Source: Proteocatella sp041738345
Lineage (GTDB): Bacteria; Bacillota; Clostridia; Peptostreptococcales; Filifactoraceae
Assembly: GCA_041738345.1 (NCBI GenBank)
Contig: JBGSPX010000052.1
Span: 1 to 21,953 of the forward strand
Direction: 5' to 3'
DNA: 21,953 bases
Positions 1 to 8,582 of this stretch are shown here, in pieces (position 1 is the stretch's first letter; each line of letters begins with the position of its first letter). Under the pieces are notes generated by a model. It was not told where the DNA came from. It saw only the letters and a program-made list of their open reading frames with translations, and searched no databases. A program made the position numbers and the translations under genes.

Positions 1-11
1 TTTTTGTGATA

Positions 12-141
12 CAAAAAAATATTTTAACCATAAAAAAATCTTAGATTATTTTTAAAAACACCTTTTTTATGAGTGTTGAATAATCTAAGATTTTAATTTT
101 TGGATTTTAGCTGTCAAAAAACTTCATTATCCGACAGCCCC
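12..141 (+). repeat. 130-base two-hairpin intergenic repeat, copy 1
   Basis: This block recurs on the opposite strand at 21818-21947 with one substitution (position 97), so 129 of 130 bases match. A diverged copy lies at 9281-9393. It folds into a long hairpin (perfect 16-bp stem 35-50 with 79-94, inner AACAC 57-61 with GTGTT 73-77). A smaller hairpin follows (GCTGTC 110-115 with GACAGC 133-138, 17-base loop). Both sides of the large stem are T-rich in the outward direction, so it could terminate transcription either way. There is no ORF or transposase inside. It could be a MITE-like element, a bidirectional terminator or a structured RNA. Confidence 0.85.
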
Positions 142-164
142 TTTTTATTATTTATAAGATTAGA

Positions 165-170
165 TATAAT
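165..170 (+). promoter_or_regulatory. possible -10 box for the GNAT gene
   Basis: A perfect TATAAT lies 63 bases upstream of the chosen GNAT start. At 17-bp spacing the -35 position is only a T-rich TTTTTA, so this is a weak call. Confidence 0.3.
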
Positions 171-233
171 TCAAATGGGTAATTATAAGTCATATAGTTT
201 TACTTAAATAAAAAAGTGAAGGAGTTACATAAA

Positions 234-689
234 ATGGAAATAATCATAAAACGATTTAAAGAATTATCCCTAATAGAATTGTACGAAATACTAAGAGTAA
301 GAGCAGAGGTATTTTTATTAGAGCAGAAGCATTTTAATCAAGATTTAGATTATAAGGATTTGAAATCACATCATTTTTTTGTGATGGATGATAATAGAAT
401 AATTTCTTATCTTAGAATACTTGATAAGGGTGTTTCTTATGATGAAGTATCTGTGGATAAAGCGCTAGTTGATATACAGTATCGAGGGAATGGATTGGCA
501 AGAAAATTGATGATTAGTGCAATTTCTTTTATAGAGAGTAATATGAATGAAAGTAAAATAAAAATAGAGCCTCCTGCATATTTAAAAAAATTTTATCAAG
601 ATTTAGGGTTCATACAAGTATCAGAAGTGTATACTAAGAACAATATGGCCTATATTGAGATGGTCCATAGTATAACCGGGAAAATATAA
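234..689 (+). CDS. GNAT-family N-acetyltransferase (ElaA-like)
   Basis: A 151-residue protein with the single-domain GNAT fold, which transfers an acetyl group from acetyl-CoA to an amine; the substrate cannot be told from sequence. The acetyl-CoA loop (motif A) is visible in the second half as QYRGNGLARKLM. The region before it, with FLLEQ and a HHFFVMDDNRII strand, resembles ElaA-type GNATs. The C-terminal KKFYQDLGF segment is the usual closing motif. I chose ATG 234 because GAAGGAG at 218-224 is correctly spaced for it; an upstream in-frame GTG at 216 overlaps that site. The gene stands alone between a repeat copy and the PTS promoter, so context gives no clue to function. Confidence 0.75.
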   Translation: MEIIIKRFKELSLIELYEILRVRAEVFLLEQKHFNQDLDYKDLKSHHFFVMDDNRIISYLRILDKGVSYDEVSVDKALVDIQYRGNGLARKLMISAISFIESNMNESKIKIEPPAYLKKFYQDLGFIQVSEVYTKNNMAYIEMVHSITGKI

Positions 690-725
690 ATAAATATTAT
701 TTTAACGTGGAAAATCATTTTCCTA

Positions 726-754
726 TTGACTTTTTTTGAATAATATTAGATAAT
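726..754 (+). promoter_or_regulatory. sigma-A-type promoter of the PTS operon
   Basis: TTGACT (726-731), a 17-base spacer and GATAAT (749-754). It sits about 35 bases upstream of the antiterminator target, as expected for a leader that starts just before the RAT sequence. Confidence 0.6.
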
Positions 755-788
755 TTTAATAGCAATAAATAATATTTATTTTATATTT

Positions 789-818
789 GTGTGTAACTGA
801 TACGATCAGGCATGAACA
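789..818 (+). promoter_or_regulatory. RAT antiterminator-binding site, GlcT type
   Basis: The stretch GTAACTGATACGATCAGG followed by CATGAAC closely resembles, from memory, the ribonucleic antiterminator of Bacillus subtilis ptsGHI, which GlcT binds. Its 3' end overlaps the 5' arm of the terminator at 807-866, so folding of one should exclude the other. It lies upstream of the antiterminator gene itself, which implies autoregulation of the whole operon. Confidence 0.8.
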
Positions 819-866
819 AATTGTAGGCGAAAAACCATCGTCTTTTTGTTTATGCCTGTTTTTTTA
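807..866 (+). terminator. conditional terminator in the PTS leader
   Basis: CAGGCATGAACAAA (807-820) pairs with TTTGTTTATGCCTG (845-858) and is followed by eight T (859-866). The 5' arm is shared with the RAT. This is the classical BglG/GlcT-type attenuator arrangement. Confidence 0.85.
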
Positions 867-897
867 TACAACTAATTAAATAAAGTAAGGAGGGACA

Positions 898-1734
898 ATG
901 AGATATATAGTAGTCAAAACAATAAATAATAACGTAGTGCTAGCCAAAGATTCATCAAATGGAGAAGAGGCGGTACTTATGTCAAAAGGAATTGGGTTTG
1001 GTAAAAAAACAGGAGATTTTGTAGATGATGATGGTAGTAAACAACAGATTTTTAAGTTGTGGGCAGATACTAAGGATGTAAGAGATATTAAATATGACGA
1101 AAAGTTACTAAAATCAACTGTTGAAAATATTTGTAGTTTGGCAAATAAAAAGATGAATATATCAAGGGACGATATATATAAACCGCTTTTAGACCATATA
1201 GCTTTTAGTATAGATAGGATAATGTTTAATATTCCAATGGAAAATCCTTTTCAAGTTGAAACCTATGTACTTTATTCAAGAGAATATGAAGTTGCAAAAG
1301 AAGCCGTAGAGATGCTTGAAAAAAATCTCAAGGTAAAATTTGGTGAAGCTGAGGTGGGCTTTATAGCACTTCACTTAAATTCTGCGATTAAAAGAAGACC
1401 CGTGAGCACATCTTTAAACCATGTTAAATTATATAATGAAATTACAAATTTGATATATGAGGAGTTTGGAGAATATCCTGAAAATGAATTCGCGCTTAAA
1501 GTATTTCTTATGTCAATAGCAGAACAACTTAAAATAAGTAAATCTGGATTAAAAATAACGATGCCTTGGAAAAAGAATATTTTTAAAGATGCAAAAGAAA
1601 GTTACATACTAGCTTTAGAAATATCAAAGCTGGTTAAAAAAGAGCTTAGACTTGAACTTAGTAGTGACAGCATTGGGTTTATAACAAATGATATAGAAAA
1701 GTTGAAACAAGTTTACAAATTAAAGGAGGAATAA
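898..1734 (+). CDS. glcT: PtsGHI-type transcription antiterminator (GlcT/BglG family)
   Basis: A 278-residue BglG-family antiterminator. Residues about 1-56 form the CAT RNA-binding domain, followed by PRD1 (about 65-170) and PRD2 (about 175-275). It should bind the RAT at 789-818 as a dimer and block the terminator at 807-866, allowing transcription of the operon. PRD1 keeps its two phosphorylatable histidines, H100 (LLDHIAF) and H159 (GFIALHLNSA). By my alignment from memory, PRD2 has V202 and D265 (GFITNDIEKL) where histidines are usual. PRD1 phosphorylation by the cognate EII normally switches such proteins off. The start has an AAGGAGG site at 888-894. The EIIA gene follows 2 bases after the stop. 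Confidence 0.88.
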   Translation: MRYIVVKTINNNVVLAKDSSNGEEAVLMSKGIGFGKKTGDFVDDDGSKQQIFKLWADTKDVRDIKYDEKLLKSTVENICSLANKKMNISRDDIYKPLLDHIAFSIDRIMFNIPMENPFQVETYVLYSREYEVAKEAVEMLEKNLKVKFGEAEVGFIALHLNSAIKRRPVSTSLNHVKLYNEITNLIYEEFGEYPENEFALKVFLMSIAEQLKISKSGLKITMPWKKNIFKDAKESYILALEISKLVKKELRLELSSDSIGFITNDIEKLKQVYKLKEE

Positions 1735-1736
1735 TA

Positions 1737-2219
1737 ATGTTTGGTTTTAAAAAAGAAAAAATGGTAGAAATAAGCGCGCCTTTAGATGGAACCATAATAG
1801 ATATAACTGAGGTTCCAGATGCAGTTTTTGCAGGGAAAATAGTTGGAGATGGCTGTGCTATAATACCATCAGGAAATAAGGTTTTAAGTCCGATAGATGG
1901 AAAAATAGTTACGGTTATGGATTCCCTTCATGCGTACTGTATAGAAGGTAAAGATGGAATAAATATAATGATTCATATTGGAATTGATACGGTTAATCTA
2001 AAAGGAGAAGGTTTCAAGGCTTTCGTAAAAGTTGGAGACGAAGTAAAAGTTGGAGATTTAATAGCAGAAGTAGATTTTGATTTGATTTCAGAAAAGGGAT
2101 ATTCAACACATACTCCTGTAGTAATTCTTGAAATGGATCAAATACAAGAATGTAATTGTCTAAAGGGACAGGCAGAAGCTGGAAAAACTGTAGCAGTAAC
2201 TTACAAAAAAAATAAATAA
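1737..2219 (+). CDS. crr: PTS glucose-family EIIA component
   Basis: A 160-residue soluble EIIA of the glucose family. It takes phosphate from HPr and passes it to the IIB domain of the next gene's product. The two conserved histidines are H65 (SLHAYCIEGKDG) and H80 (NIMIHIGIDTVNLKG); H80 is the expected phosphorylated residue. The length matches stand-alone EIIA-Glc proteins, and the VNLKGEGF motif is typical. AAGGAGGAA lies inside the end of the antiterminator gene, so translation is probably coupled. Having EIIA as a separate gene before EIICB gives the complete membrane transport set in one operon. The sugar (glucose, N-acetylglucosamine or glucosamine) cannot be fixed from this gene. Confidence 0.9.
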   Translation: MFGFKKEKMVEISAPLDGTIIDITEVPDAVFAGKIVGDGCAIIPSGNKVLSPIDGKIVTVMDSLHAYCIEGKDGINIMIHIGIDTVNLKGEGFKAFVKVGDEVKVGDLIAEVDFDLISEKGYSTHTPVVILEMDQIQECNCLKGQAEAGKTVAVTYKKNK

Positions 2220-2241
2220 GATTTGAATTGGAGATTATATA

Positions 2242-3882
2242 ATGGCTAAGAAAAATAATGCAGTATTTAGTATATTACAAAGAGTTGGAAGATCATTCAT
2301 GTTCCCAATCGCACTTCTTCCAGTAGCAGGAGTTTTACTTGGAATAGGAGCATCTTTTAGTAACGAGGCTACTATAGCAGCGTATGGATTAGAAGCAGTA
2401 TTAGGTCAAGGGACAGTTTTAAATCAAATATTACAAATAATGAGTGGAGTAGGAAGTGCTATATTTGGAAACCTGCCAATAATATTTGCTATGGGTGTAG
2501 CGCTTGGAATGGCAGAAAAAGAAAAAGAAGTAGCGACACTTTCAGCTGCGATAGCTTATTTTGTAATGCATACATCAGTTAATATGATGCTTAAATTTAA
2601 TGGATTTATTTTACCAGATGGGTCAATAGCTCCAGATGTAATGGGTGGAACTATAGCCTCAACTACGGGGATACTATCTTTAGAGATGGGTGTTTTTGGA
2701 GGTATAATCGTAGGTCTTGGAGTATCTTATCTTCACAATCGTTTCTATAAGATAAAACTGCCGACAGCGCTTTCTTTCTTTGGTGGAACAAGATTCATAC
2801 CAATAATTTCTACAATAGTGTATATGTTTGTGGGAATATTAATGTACTTTGTGTGGCCATCAGTTCAAAGTGGAATATATGCGCTTGGCGGATTAGTTAC
2901 TGATGCAGGATATGCAGGAACTTTTGTATATGGACTTATAGAAAGATCACTTATACCTTTTGGATTACACCATGTATTTTATCTTCCTTTCTGGCAGACT
3001 GGACTTGGTGGAAGTATGATGATAGATGGAACGCTAGTTCAAGGAGCTCAAAATATATTCTTTGCTCAATTAGCTTCACCAGAAACAACTAAATTCTCAG
3101 TAGATGCAGCTAGATTTATGACAGGAAAGTTTCCATTTATGATGTTTGGACTTCCAGGAGCAGCACTTGCTATGTACACATGTGCAAAAGATAACAAGAA
3201 GAAGGTTGTTGGAGGGTTATTATTCTCAGCAGCACTTACAGCGTTTTTAACAGGAATAACTGAACCTATAGAATTCACATTCTTATTTGTAGCACCAATA
3301 CTTTATGTAGTACATGCTATACTTGCAGGACTGTCATTTATGCTTATGCATATTTTAAATATTTCAATAGGAATGACTTTCTCAGGTGGTTTAATAGACT
3401 TTATATTCTTTGGAGTGCTTCAAGGTCAAGCAAAGACAAACTGGATGATGGCAATACCTGTTGGGATAGCATATTTTGTAATATATTTCTTTGTATTTAA
3501 GTTCCTTATAACTAAGTTTAATTTTATGACACCTGGAAGAGAAGATGATGATCAAGAAAGTAAACTTTACACAAGAGCAGATTTAAATAAAGCTAAGGAA
3601 GAAAAATCTACTACAAACGTAACAGCAAATGCAAATGAAGATGCTATATCAGCGCTTATAATAAATGGACTTGGTGGAAAAGAAAATATCAAAAATTTAG
3701 ACTGTTGTGCAACTAGACTTAGAATAACTGTATTTAATGCAGAAAAGGTTGATGATGCTATGCTTAAGCAAAGTGGAGCAGCAGGCGTTATAAAAAGTGG
3801 AGAAGGAGTTCAGGTAGTATATGGACCAAGAGTCTCTGTTATAAAGAGTGAGTTAGAGGATTATCTTGAAACTATAAACTAA
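2242..3882 (+). CDS. PTS EIICB permease, glucose/N-acetylglucosamine family
   Basis: A 546-residue integral membrane sugar transporter. Residues about 1-430 form the EIIC channel, including a LHHVFYLPFWQTG segment and the diagnostic GITEPIEFTFLFVAP motif. A charged linker (about 430-465) joins it to a C-terminal EIIB domain. In EIIB the LDCCATRLR motif carries the phosphocysteine, C489, next to an extra C488. The protein imports and phosphorylates a hexose, receiving phosphate from the upstream EIIA. Substrate choice among glucose, GlcNAc and related sugars is uncertain. The GlcT-like regulator and RAT favour glucose. A GGAG site at 2230-2233 precedes the start, and a strong terminator follows. 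Confidence 0.9.
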   Translation: MAKKNNAVFSILQRVGRSFMFPIALLPVAGVLLGIGASFSNEATIAAYGLEAVLGQGTVLNQILQIMSGVGSAIFGNLPIIFAMGVALGMAEKEKEVATLSAAIAYFVMHTSVNMMLKFNGFILPDGSIAPDVMGGTIASTTGILSLEMGVFGGIIVGLGVSYLHNRFYKIKLPTALSFFGGTRFIPIISTIVYMFVGILMYFVWPSVQSGIYALGGLVTDAGYAGTFVYGLIERSLIPFGLHHVFYLPFWQTGLGGSMMIDGTLVQGAQNIFFAQLASPETTKFSVDAARFMTGKFPFMMFGLPGAALAMYTCAKDNKKKVVGGLLFSAALTAFLTGITEPIEFTFLFVAPILYVVHAILAGLSFMLMHILNISIGMTFSGGLIDFIFFGVLQGQAKTNWMMAIPVGIAYFVIYFFVFKFLITKFNFMTPGREDDDQESKLYTRADLNKAKEEKSTTNVTANANEDAISALIINGLGGKENIKNLDCCATRLRITVFNAEKVDDAMLKQSGAAGVIKSGEGVQVVYGPRVSVIKSELEDYLETIN

Positions 3883-3911
3883 GATATTTTAAAAACTTAT
3901 AAGTTATATAT

Positions 3912-3951
3912 AAAGAGTATTTTAGAATTAATTCTGAAATGCTCTTTTTTT
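3912..3951 (+). terminator. terminator of the PTS operon
   Basis: AAAGAG at 3912-3917 begins a long imperfect stem, with inner AGAA pairing with TTCT. The stem closes with CTCTTT and runs into eight T (to 3951). Confidence 0.85.
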
Positions 3952-3952
3952 G

Positions 3953-3981
3953 TTGACGAATTAAAATAGAAATAGTAAAAT
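3953..3981 (+). promoter_or_regulatory. sigma-A-type promoter of the RND efflux operon
   Basis: TTGACG (3953-3958), an exact 17-base spacer and TAAAAT (3976-3981). A candidate TetR operator starts a few bases downstream. Confidence 0.7.
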
Positions 3982-3986
3982 AAAAA

Positions 3987-4000
3987 CCAAGCGGTCGGTT
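3987..4000 (+). promoter_or_regulatory. candidate TetR-family operator
   Basis: ACCAAGCGGTCGGT is an imperfect palindrome containing CGGTCGGT, a half-site style common for TetR/AcrR repressors. It lies just downstream of the -10 box, where a bound repressor would block the start. The tetR gene at the end of the same operon is the likely binder. Confidence 0.5.
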
Positions 4001-4095
4001 TTTTTGAAAGGAGGATTATTAAAAGAGACTTCATATTTTTCAGTAGATTTTTAGGTATGTTTAAATTAAAATTTAATGTCAAAAAGAGGAAACAG

Positions 4096-5382
4096 ATGAA
4101 AAAGAAAAATGGAGATAGAATAAAGCTGAGCAGTAAGAGTAAAAAAGTACTTCTTATCGTTTTGGCAGTAATAGTTTTAGCTTTTGCAGCAAGAATATTA
4201 ATTAATACATTAGGAAAAGATAAGGAAGTAGAAGAAAAAGCACTTCCAGTACAAGTTGAAAAAGTAGAAAATAATTCTTTTGAAAAATATATAGAGGTTT
4301 TTGCAACTGCAAAAGCAGAAAAAGAGTCGCAGATAATACCAAAAAATGCTGCCGTAGTAGAAAGTATTAGTGTAATCCCAGGACAGAGTGTAAAAAAGGG
4401 AGACATTTTGTTTACTATGAATAGTGAAGACTTAGATTCGCAGATTAAGCAAGCAGAAGCAACATATGATATGGCAAAGAGTAATTCTAAAAATACAGTG
4501 GGAGCACTAAATGAGCAGAGAGTCCAAGAACTTAAATCGCTTTTAAACTCTGCAAAAATAAGCTATGAAGATGCAAGCGTTAACTATGAAAGAGGCAAGC
4601 TTCTTTTTGAAAGTGGTGGAATAAGCAAAAAAGATTTTGAACAAATGACAGATTCTTTAGCACTAGCAAAGAGTCAGTATGAAACGGCAAAAAAGAATCA
4701 CGATCTATATATAAATGAAATTCAGGCATCAAATGCAGATGTGGCACAATCTCAAGTGAAACAGGCAGAAGCCACTTATGATAGTGTAAAAAAACAATAT
4801 GATGATATGACTGTAAGATCAGAGATAGATGGAGAAGTAGGAATAATAAAAGTTGAAGTGGGAAGAAATGCAGGAAATGGTCAAACACCAGTTATGACAG
4901 TTTCAGATTATAGAAAAATCATACTTGATATCCCCATAACAGAAGAAAACTTAAAAAGAATAAACACAGATTCAAAGTGTGAAGTTAAATTTGATACATT
5001 TGAGGATAGACTTTTCTCTGGAAATATACTCGGAATAAGTTCATCACCAGATCCACAGACGGGTCTTTATCAAGCACGAGTAGAAATAGACAACACTTCA
5101 AAGCTTATAAAACCAGGAATGCATGCAAGTGTAAAGATCTATGATAAAATGCAAAATAATGTTATAAGTATAGCGATTGATACCGCGATAAAAGAAAATG
5201 ACACTTATTATGCTTTTGTACTAAAAAGTGATAATACTGTGGAAAAACGAAAAAGTACGATTGCAGATGATAATGGAGAAAGACTTATAGTTTCATCAGG
5301 ACTTTCGGTTGGAGAAACTATAGTTGTAAAAGGACAGGATTATTTAGATGATAAAGAGTTAGTAAGAGTTGTGACTGAATAG
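4096..5382 (+). CDS. RND efflux periplasmic-adaptor-type protein (HlyD/MFP family)
   Basis: A 428-residue membrane fusion protein. A basic N-terminus is followed by one hydrophobic anchor (KVLLIVLAVIVLAFAARILI). After that come a biotinyl-lipoyl half (VVESISVIPGQSVKKGDILF), a long coiled coil (about residues 115-235), the second lipoyl half (DGEVGIIKVEVGRNAGNGQ) and beta-barrel domains to the end. It should link the adjacent RND pump to the outer surface; Gram-positive members lack an outer-membrane partner. I prefer ATG 4096, with AGAGGA 5 bases upstream. An in-frame ATG at 4057 would add 13 basic residues but has no clear ribosome site. The RND gene follows after 13 bases. Confidence 0.85.
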   Translation: MKKKNGDRIKLSSKSKKVLLIVLAVIVLAFAARILINTLGKDKEVEEKALPVQVEKVENNSFEKYIEVFATAKAEKESQIIPKNAAVVESISVIPGQSVKKGDILFTMNSEDLDSQIKQAEATYDMAKSNSKNTVGALNEQRVQELKSLLNSAKISYEDASVNYERGKLLFESGGISKKDFEQMTDSLALAKSQYETAKKNHDLYINEIQASNADVAQSQVKQAEATYDSVKKQYDDMTVRSEIDGEVGIIKVEVGRNAGNGQTPVMTVSDYRKIILDIPITEENLKRINTDSKCEVKFDTFEDRLFSGNILGISSSPDPQTGLYQARVEIDNTSKLIKPGMHASVKIYDKMQNNVISIAIDTAIKENDTYYAFVLKSDNTVEKRKSTIADDNGERLIVSSGLSVGETIVVKGQDYLDDKELVRVVTE

Positions 5383-5395
5383 GAGGAACATTCAG

Positions 5396-8300
5396 ATGAA
5401 TTTGACAAAATTTTCCATAAGAAGGCCGGTTTCGGTTTTCATGTGTATAGTAATGATTCTCCTTTTTGGATTTGTATCACTTTCTAAATTACCACTAGAC
5501 CTTTTTCCTAGTTTGGGACTTACTTATGCAGCTGTAGTTACAGAGTATAGAGGGGCAGGACCATATGAAGTCGAAAATATGGTTACAAAGCCTATTGAAG
5601 ATGCACTTGGAACAGTAAGTAATTTAAAGCAAATGAAATCTGAATCCACAGATGGAAGTTCTGTAGTGCTTATAGAGTTTGAAGATGGAACTGATATGGA
5701 TTTTGCAACGCTTCAGATGAGGGAAAAAATAGATTTAATAAAAGGAATGCTTCCTGATGGAGTTCAAAATCCAATGGTATTTAAATTTGACCCATCTATG
5801 GCACCAGTACTATATATAAGTGTAGGTTCAAGTATGCCTATAGATAAACTGACTTCATATGTGGATGATAATATAAAGCCAAATATAGAAAGAGTTAAAG
5901 GGGTAGCTTCTGTAAGCGTAGAAGGAAAAGAAGAACGTGAGATATCAGTGGAGCTTCTACCTGAAAAAATATTAGGGTATGGGCTTAATCAAAATCAGAT
6001 TGTAGGAATTCTTCAAAGTGAAAACAATAATACGCCTGGTGGAAAAACTTACTATGGAGAACGCGATATAACAATAAGATCTATATCTAAATTCAAATCG
6101 GTTGCAGATGTAGAAAATATTCCAATAAGTCTTCCAAATGGAGGCTGGATAAAGCTTTCTGATATTGCAATAATTAAAGACACCAATAAAGAAAAAACTA
6201 ATATGGCAAGGCTGAATGGACAGCAATCTATAATGCTATCTATTCAGAAACAGAGCAATGCAAATACAGTACAAGTTATTAATAGCATAAAAAAAGAAAT
6301 GAATTCTATGCTAGAAAAAGACGATAGAATAGATATGGTAATCTTATTTGACCAAGCTCAGTTTATAGAACAAGTTCTACAGACGGTATTTTCAAATGCT
6401 GTATCTGGTGGACTTTTGGCTATAATAATACTTTGGTTCTTCTTGAAGAATTTTAAAATGGCACTTTCTATAGGAACTGCAATCCCTATATCGGTTATAG
6501 CAACATTGATACTGATATATTTTTCAGGAATAACACTCAATATGATATCGCTTGGAGGATTGGCACTTGGAATAGGAATGCTTGTGGATAACTCGATTGT
6601 AGTGCTTGAAAATATATATAGATATCATATGCTGGGATATAGTAGGTATGATTCTGTAGTAAAGGGAACTGGGGAGATTAGTTCTGCGGTAGTTGCATCT
6701 ACTATGACAAGCGTAGTTGTATTTTTACCGATAATATTTCTAAGTGGACTTGCAGCAAAAATATTTAAAGAACTTGCGATGACAGTTAGTTTTTCGCTAG
6801 CAACATCGCTTATAGTATCACTTACGGTAATGCCACTTCTTTGCTATATAATGCTGGGAATAGACTCTAAGAAAGAAGAGTCTGGAAAAGTACATTCTGA
6901 TGGTTCGACAGAATATAAATTTGGGATAATAATGAAAATCCTTGATATATTTGACCTGTGTTTTGAAAAAATAAAGAGCTTTTATGGACAAATAATCGTA
7001 TACGCTTTAGGTAATAGGAAAAAAGTACTCGCCCTTGCCACAGCTATTTTTATAGGGTCGTTTGTATTGATTCCTTTTATGGGGGCAGAGTTTATGCCAC
7101 AATCAGATGAAGGGAAAATCGATGTAAATATAGAACTTCCAAATGGGAAAAGTTTAGAAGAGACAAATAAGGTAGTAAAAAAAGTAGAAAAATATCTGAT
7201 GCAGGAAAAAAATATAGAGAAAGTATCTTCTATAGTAGGCTCAATGGGTATGGGAAGTGGTTCTACTAGTACAGCATATATAACAGCAGTATTAGTAAAT
7301 AAAGATTTGAGAGAGAAAGATACAGATAAAGTAGCAGAAGAAATAAGAACTTTTGTAAAGGACATTCCTGGTTGTAAAATTACAGTAACTAAGACTCAAT
7401 CACTTGGAATGGGTGGAGGAAGCGGAGATTCAGGCGCAGGAGTTTCACTAAGTATATATGGTGCAGACATAGATAAACTTAAGGAAATGTCACTAGATAT
7501 AGAAAAAATTATGGCTTCAGTAGAAGGGGTAAGAGGAATTAAAAGTTCTATATCTGATGGAGCGCCAGAACTGCAAGTTAAAGTAGACAAGAGCAAAGCC
7601 GCTATGCTTAACTTAACCGCATCAGAAATAGCAGCAACTGTAAGAGGGGCGCTTGATGGGACTGTAGCTACAAAATTAAGTGTAGATGGGGATGAAATTG
7701 ACATAAGAGTAAAGACTAAAGAAGGATATTATAACAATTCAGATGATATTAAAAATATAACTATACCGTTAAAAAATGGTTCGAATGTTCAACTAGGAAC
7801 GGTAGCTGAAATCAGTCTAGAAAAAGGCCCGAGTATCATAAATAGAGAGGGTAAGGAAAGAGTAGTTACTCTATCAGCACAGATACATGGAAGAGATGTA
7901 AGCACCGTAAATGAAGAATTAAGAAAGCTTACGGACAAGTATGTGTTAGATGAAGGATATAGAATATCATTTGGAGGCCAATTTGATATGATGAAAGATG
8001 CCTTTGTTTCACTTACGTATATGTTTGTACTGTCAACTTTACTAGTATATATAGTTATGGCAATGCAGTTTGAGTCATTTATATATCCATTTGTAATAAT
8101 GTTTGCAATTCCATTTGCACTATCTGGTTCATTGATATTTATGTTTATTACTGGAAAACCAATAAGTATAATAACTTTTATTGGAATTATAGTACTTGTT
8201 GGAATTGTAGTTAATAACAGTATAGTACTCGTGGATTATATAAACACACTTAGAAAAGAAGAAGGCTTAGATAAAAATGATGCTATAGTAAAGGCTGGAC

Positions 8301-8557
8301 TTACAAGACTTAAGCCTATAATGATGACTGCACTTACTACAATTTTAGGGCTTATTCCGCTATTTCTAAGTAGAGCGGAGGGAGCAGAAATGCAGTCAGC
8401 TTTAGCCGCAGTAGTTATAGGTGGACTTAGTTTTTCAACAATTCTAACACTTGTAGTAGTGCCTATAATCTACTATATACTAGATGAAAAGCAAGCTAAA
8501 TTTTTAAGAAAGTTTAAAAAAGATAAAACAGAAGAGATAAAAGAAGCAGTTTTATAA
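5396..8557 (+). CDS. RND-family multidrug efflux pump (AcrB/SwrC-like)
   Basis: A 1053-residue proton-driven inner-membrane exporter of typical RND length. It begins with FSIRRPVSVFMCIVMILLFG, the usual first membrane helix. It then has two repeats of a large extracytoplasmic loop plus membrane helices (about 335-480 and 865-1030). The TM4 motif GIGMLVDNSIVVLEN contains D398 followed by N399; AcrB has two aspartates there, while an Asp-Asn pair is, from memory, common in SwrC-type pumps. Glycine-rich loops near residues 615-625 and 670-680 lie in the second porter domain. Substrate is unknown; drugs, bile acids or amphiphiles are plausible for the family. AGGAGG at 5383-5388 precedes the start. 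Confidence 0.9.
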   Translation: MNLTKFSIRRPVSVFMCIVMILLFGFVSLSKLPLDLFPSLGLTYAAVVTEYRGAGPYEVENMVTKPIEDALGTVSNLKQMKSESTDGSSVVLIEFEDGTDMDFATLQMREKIDLIKGMLPDGVQNPMVFKFDPSMAPVLYISVGSSMPIDKLTSYVDDNIKPNIERVKGVASVSVEGKEEREISVELLPEKILGYGLNQNQIVGILQSENNNTPGGKTYYGERDITIRSISKFKSVADVENIPISLPNGGWIKLSDIAIIKDTNKEKTNMARLNGQQSIMLSIQKQSNANTVQVINSIKKEMNSMLEKDDRIDMVILFDQAQFIEQVLQTVFSNAVSGGLLAIIILWFFLKNFKMALSIGTAIPISVIATLILIYFSGITLNMISLGGLALGIGMLVDNSIVVLENIYRYHMLGYSRYDSVVKGTGEISSAVVASTMTSVVVFLPIIFLSGLAAKIFKELAMTVSFSLATSLIVSLTVMPLLCYIMLGIDSKKEESGKVHSDGSTEYKFGIIMKILDIFDLCFEKIKSFYGQIIVYALGNRKKVLALATAIFIGSFVLIPFMGAEFMPQSDEGKIDVNIELPNGKSLEETNKVVKKVEKYLMQEKNIEKVSSIVGSMGMGSGSTSTAYITAVLVNKDLREKDTDKVAEEIRTFVKDIPGCKITVTKTQSLGMGGGSGDSGAGVSLSIYGADIDKLKEMSLDIEKIMASVEGVRGIKSSISDGAPELQVKVDKSKAAMLNLTASEIAATVRGALDGTVATKLSVDGDEIDIRVKTKEGYYNNSDDIKNITIPLKNGSNVQLGTVAEISLEKGPSIINREGKERVVTLSAQIHGRDVSTVNEELRKLTDKYVLDEGYRISFGGQFDMMKDAFVSLTYMFVLSTLLVYIVMAMQFESFIYPFVIMFAIPFALSGSLIFMFITGKPISIITFIGIIVLVGIVVNNSIVLVDYINTLRKEEGLDKNDAIVKAGLTRLKPIMMTALTTILGLIPLFLSRAEGAEMQSALAAVVIGGLSFSTILTLVVVPIIYYILDEKQAKFLRKFKKDKTEEIKEAVL

Positions 8558-8582
8558 TACAAAATGAGCTTTGGAGGTGAAT

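Noticed and set aside
101..132. Pseudoknot between linker GGAT and loop ATCC of repeat copy 1
   Set aside because: The loop ATCC is kept in the 9281-9393 copy but the linker GGAT is not, so pairing is not supported.
709..723. Palindrome GGAAAATCATTTTCC as terminator of the GNAT gene
   Set aside because: It leaves no usable loop and has no directly adjacent T-run; the T-run that follows lies within the PTS promoter spacer.
3897..4406. 169-residue minus-strand ORF over the efflux leader and adaptor start
   Set aside because: It is antisense to the adaptor gene, a terminator and a promoter, and its composition is that of a translated AT-rich shadow. No ribosome site or family motif.
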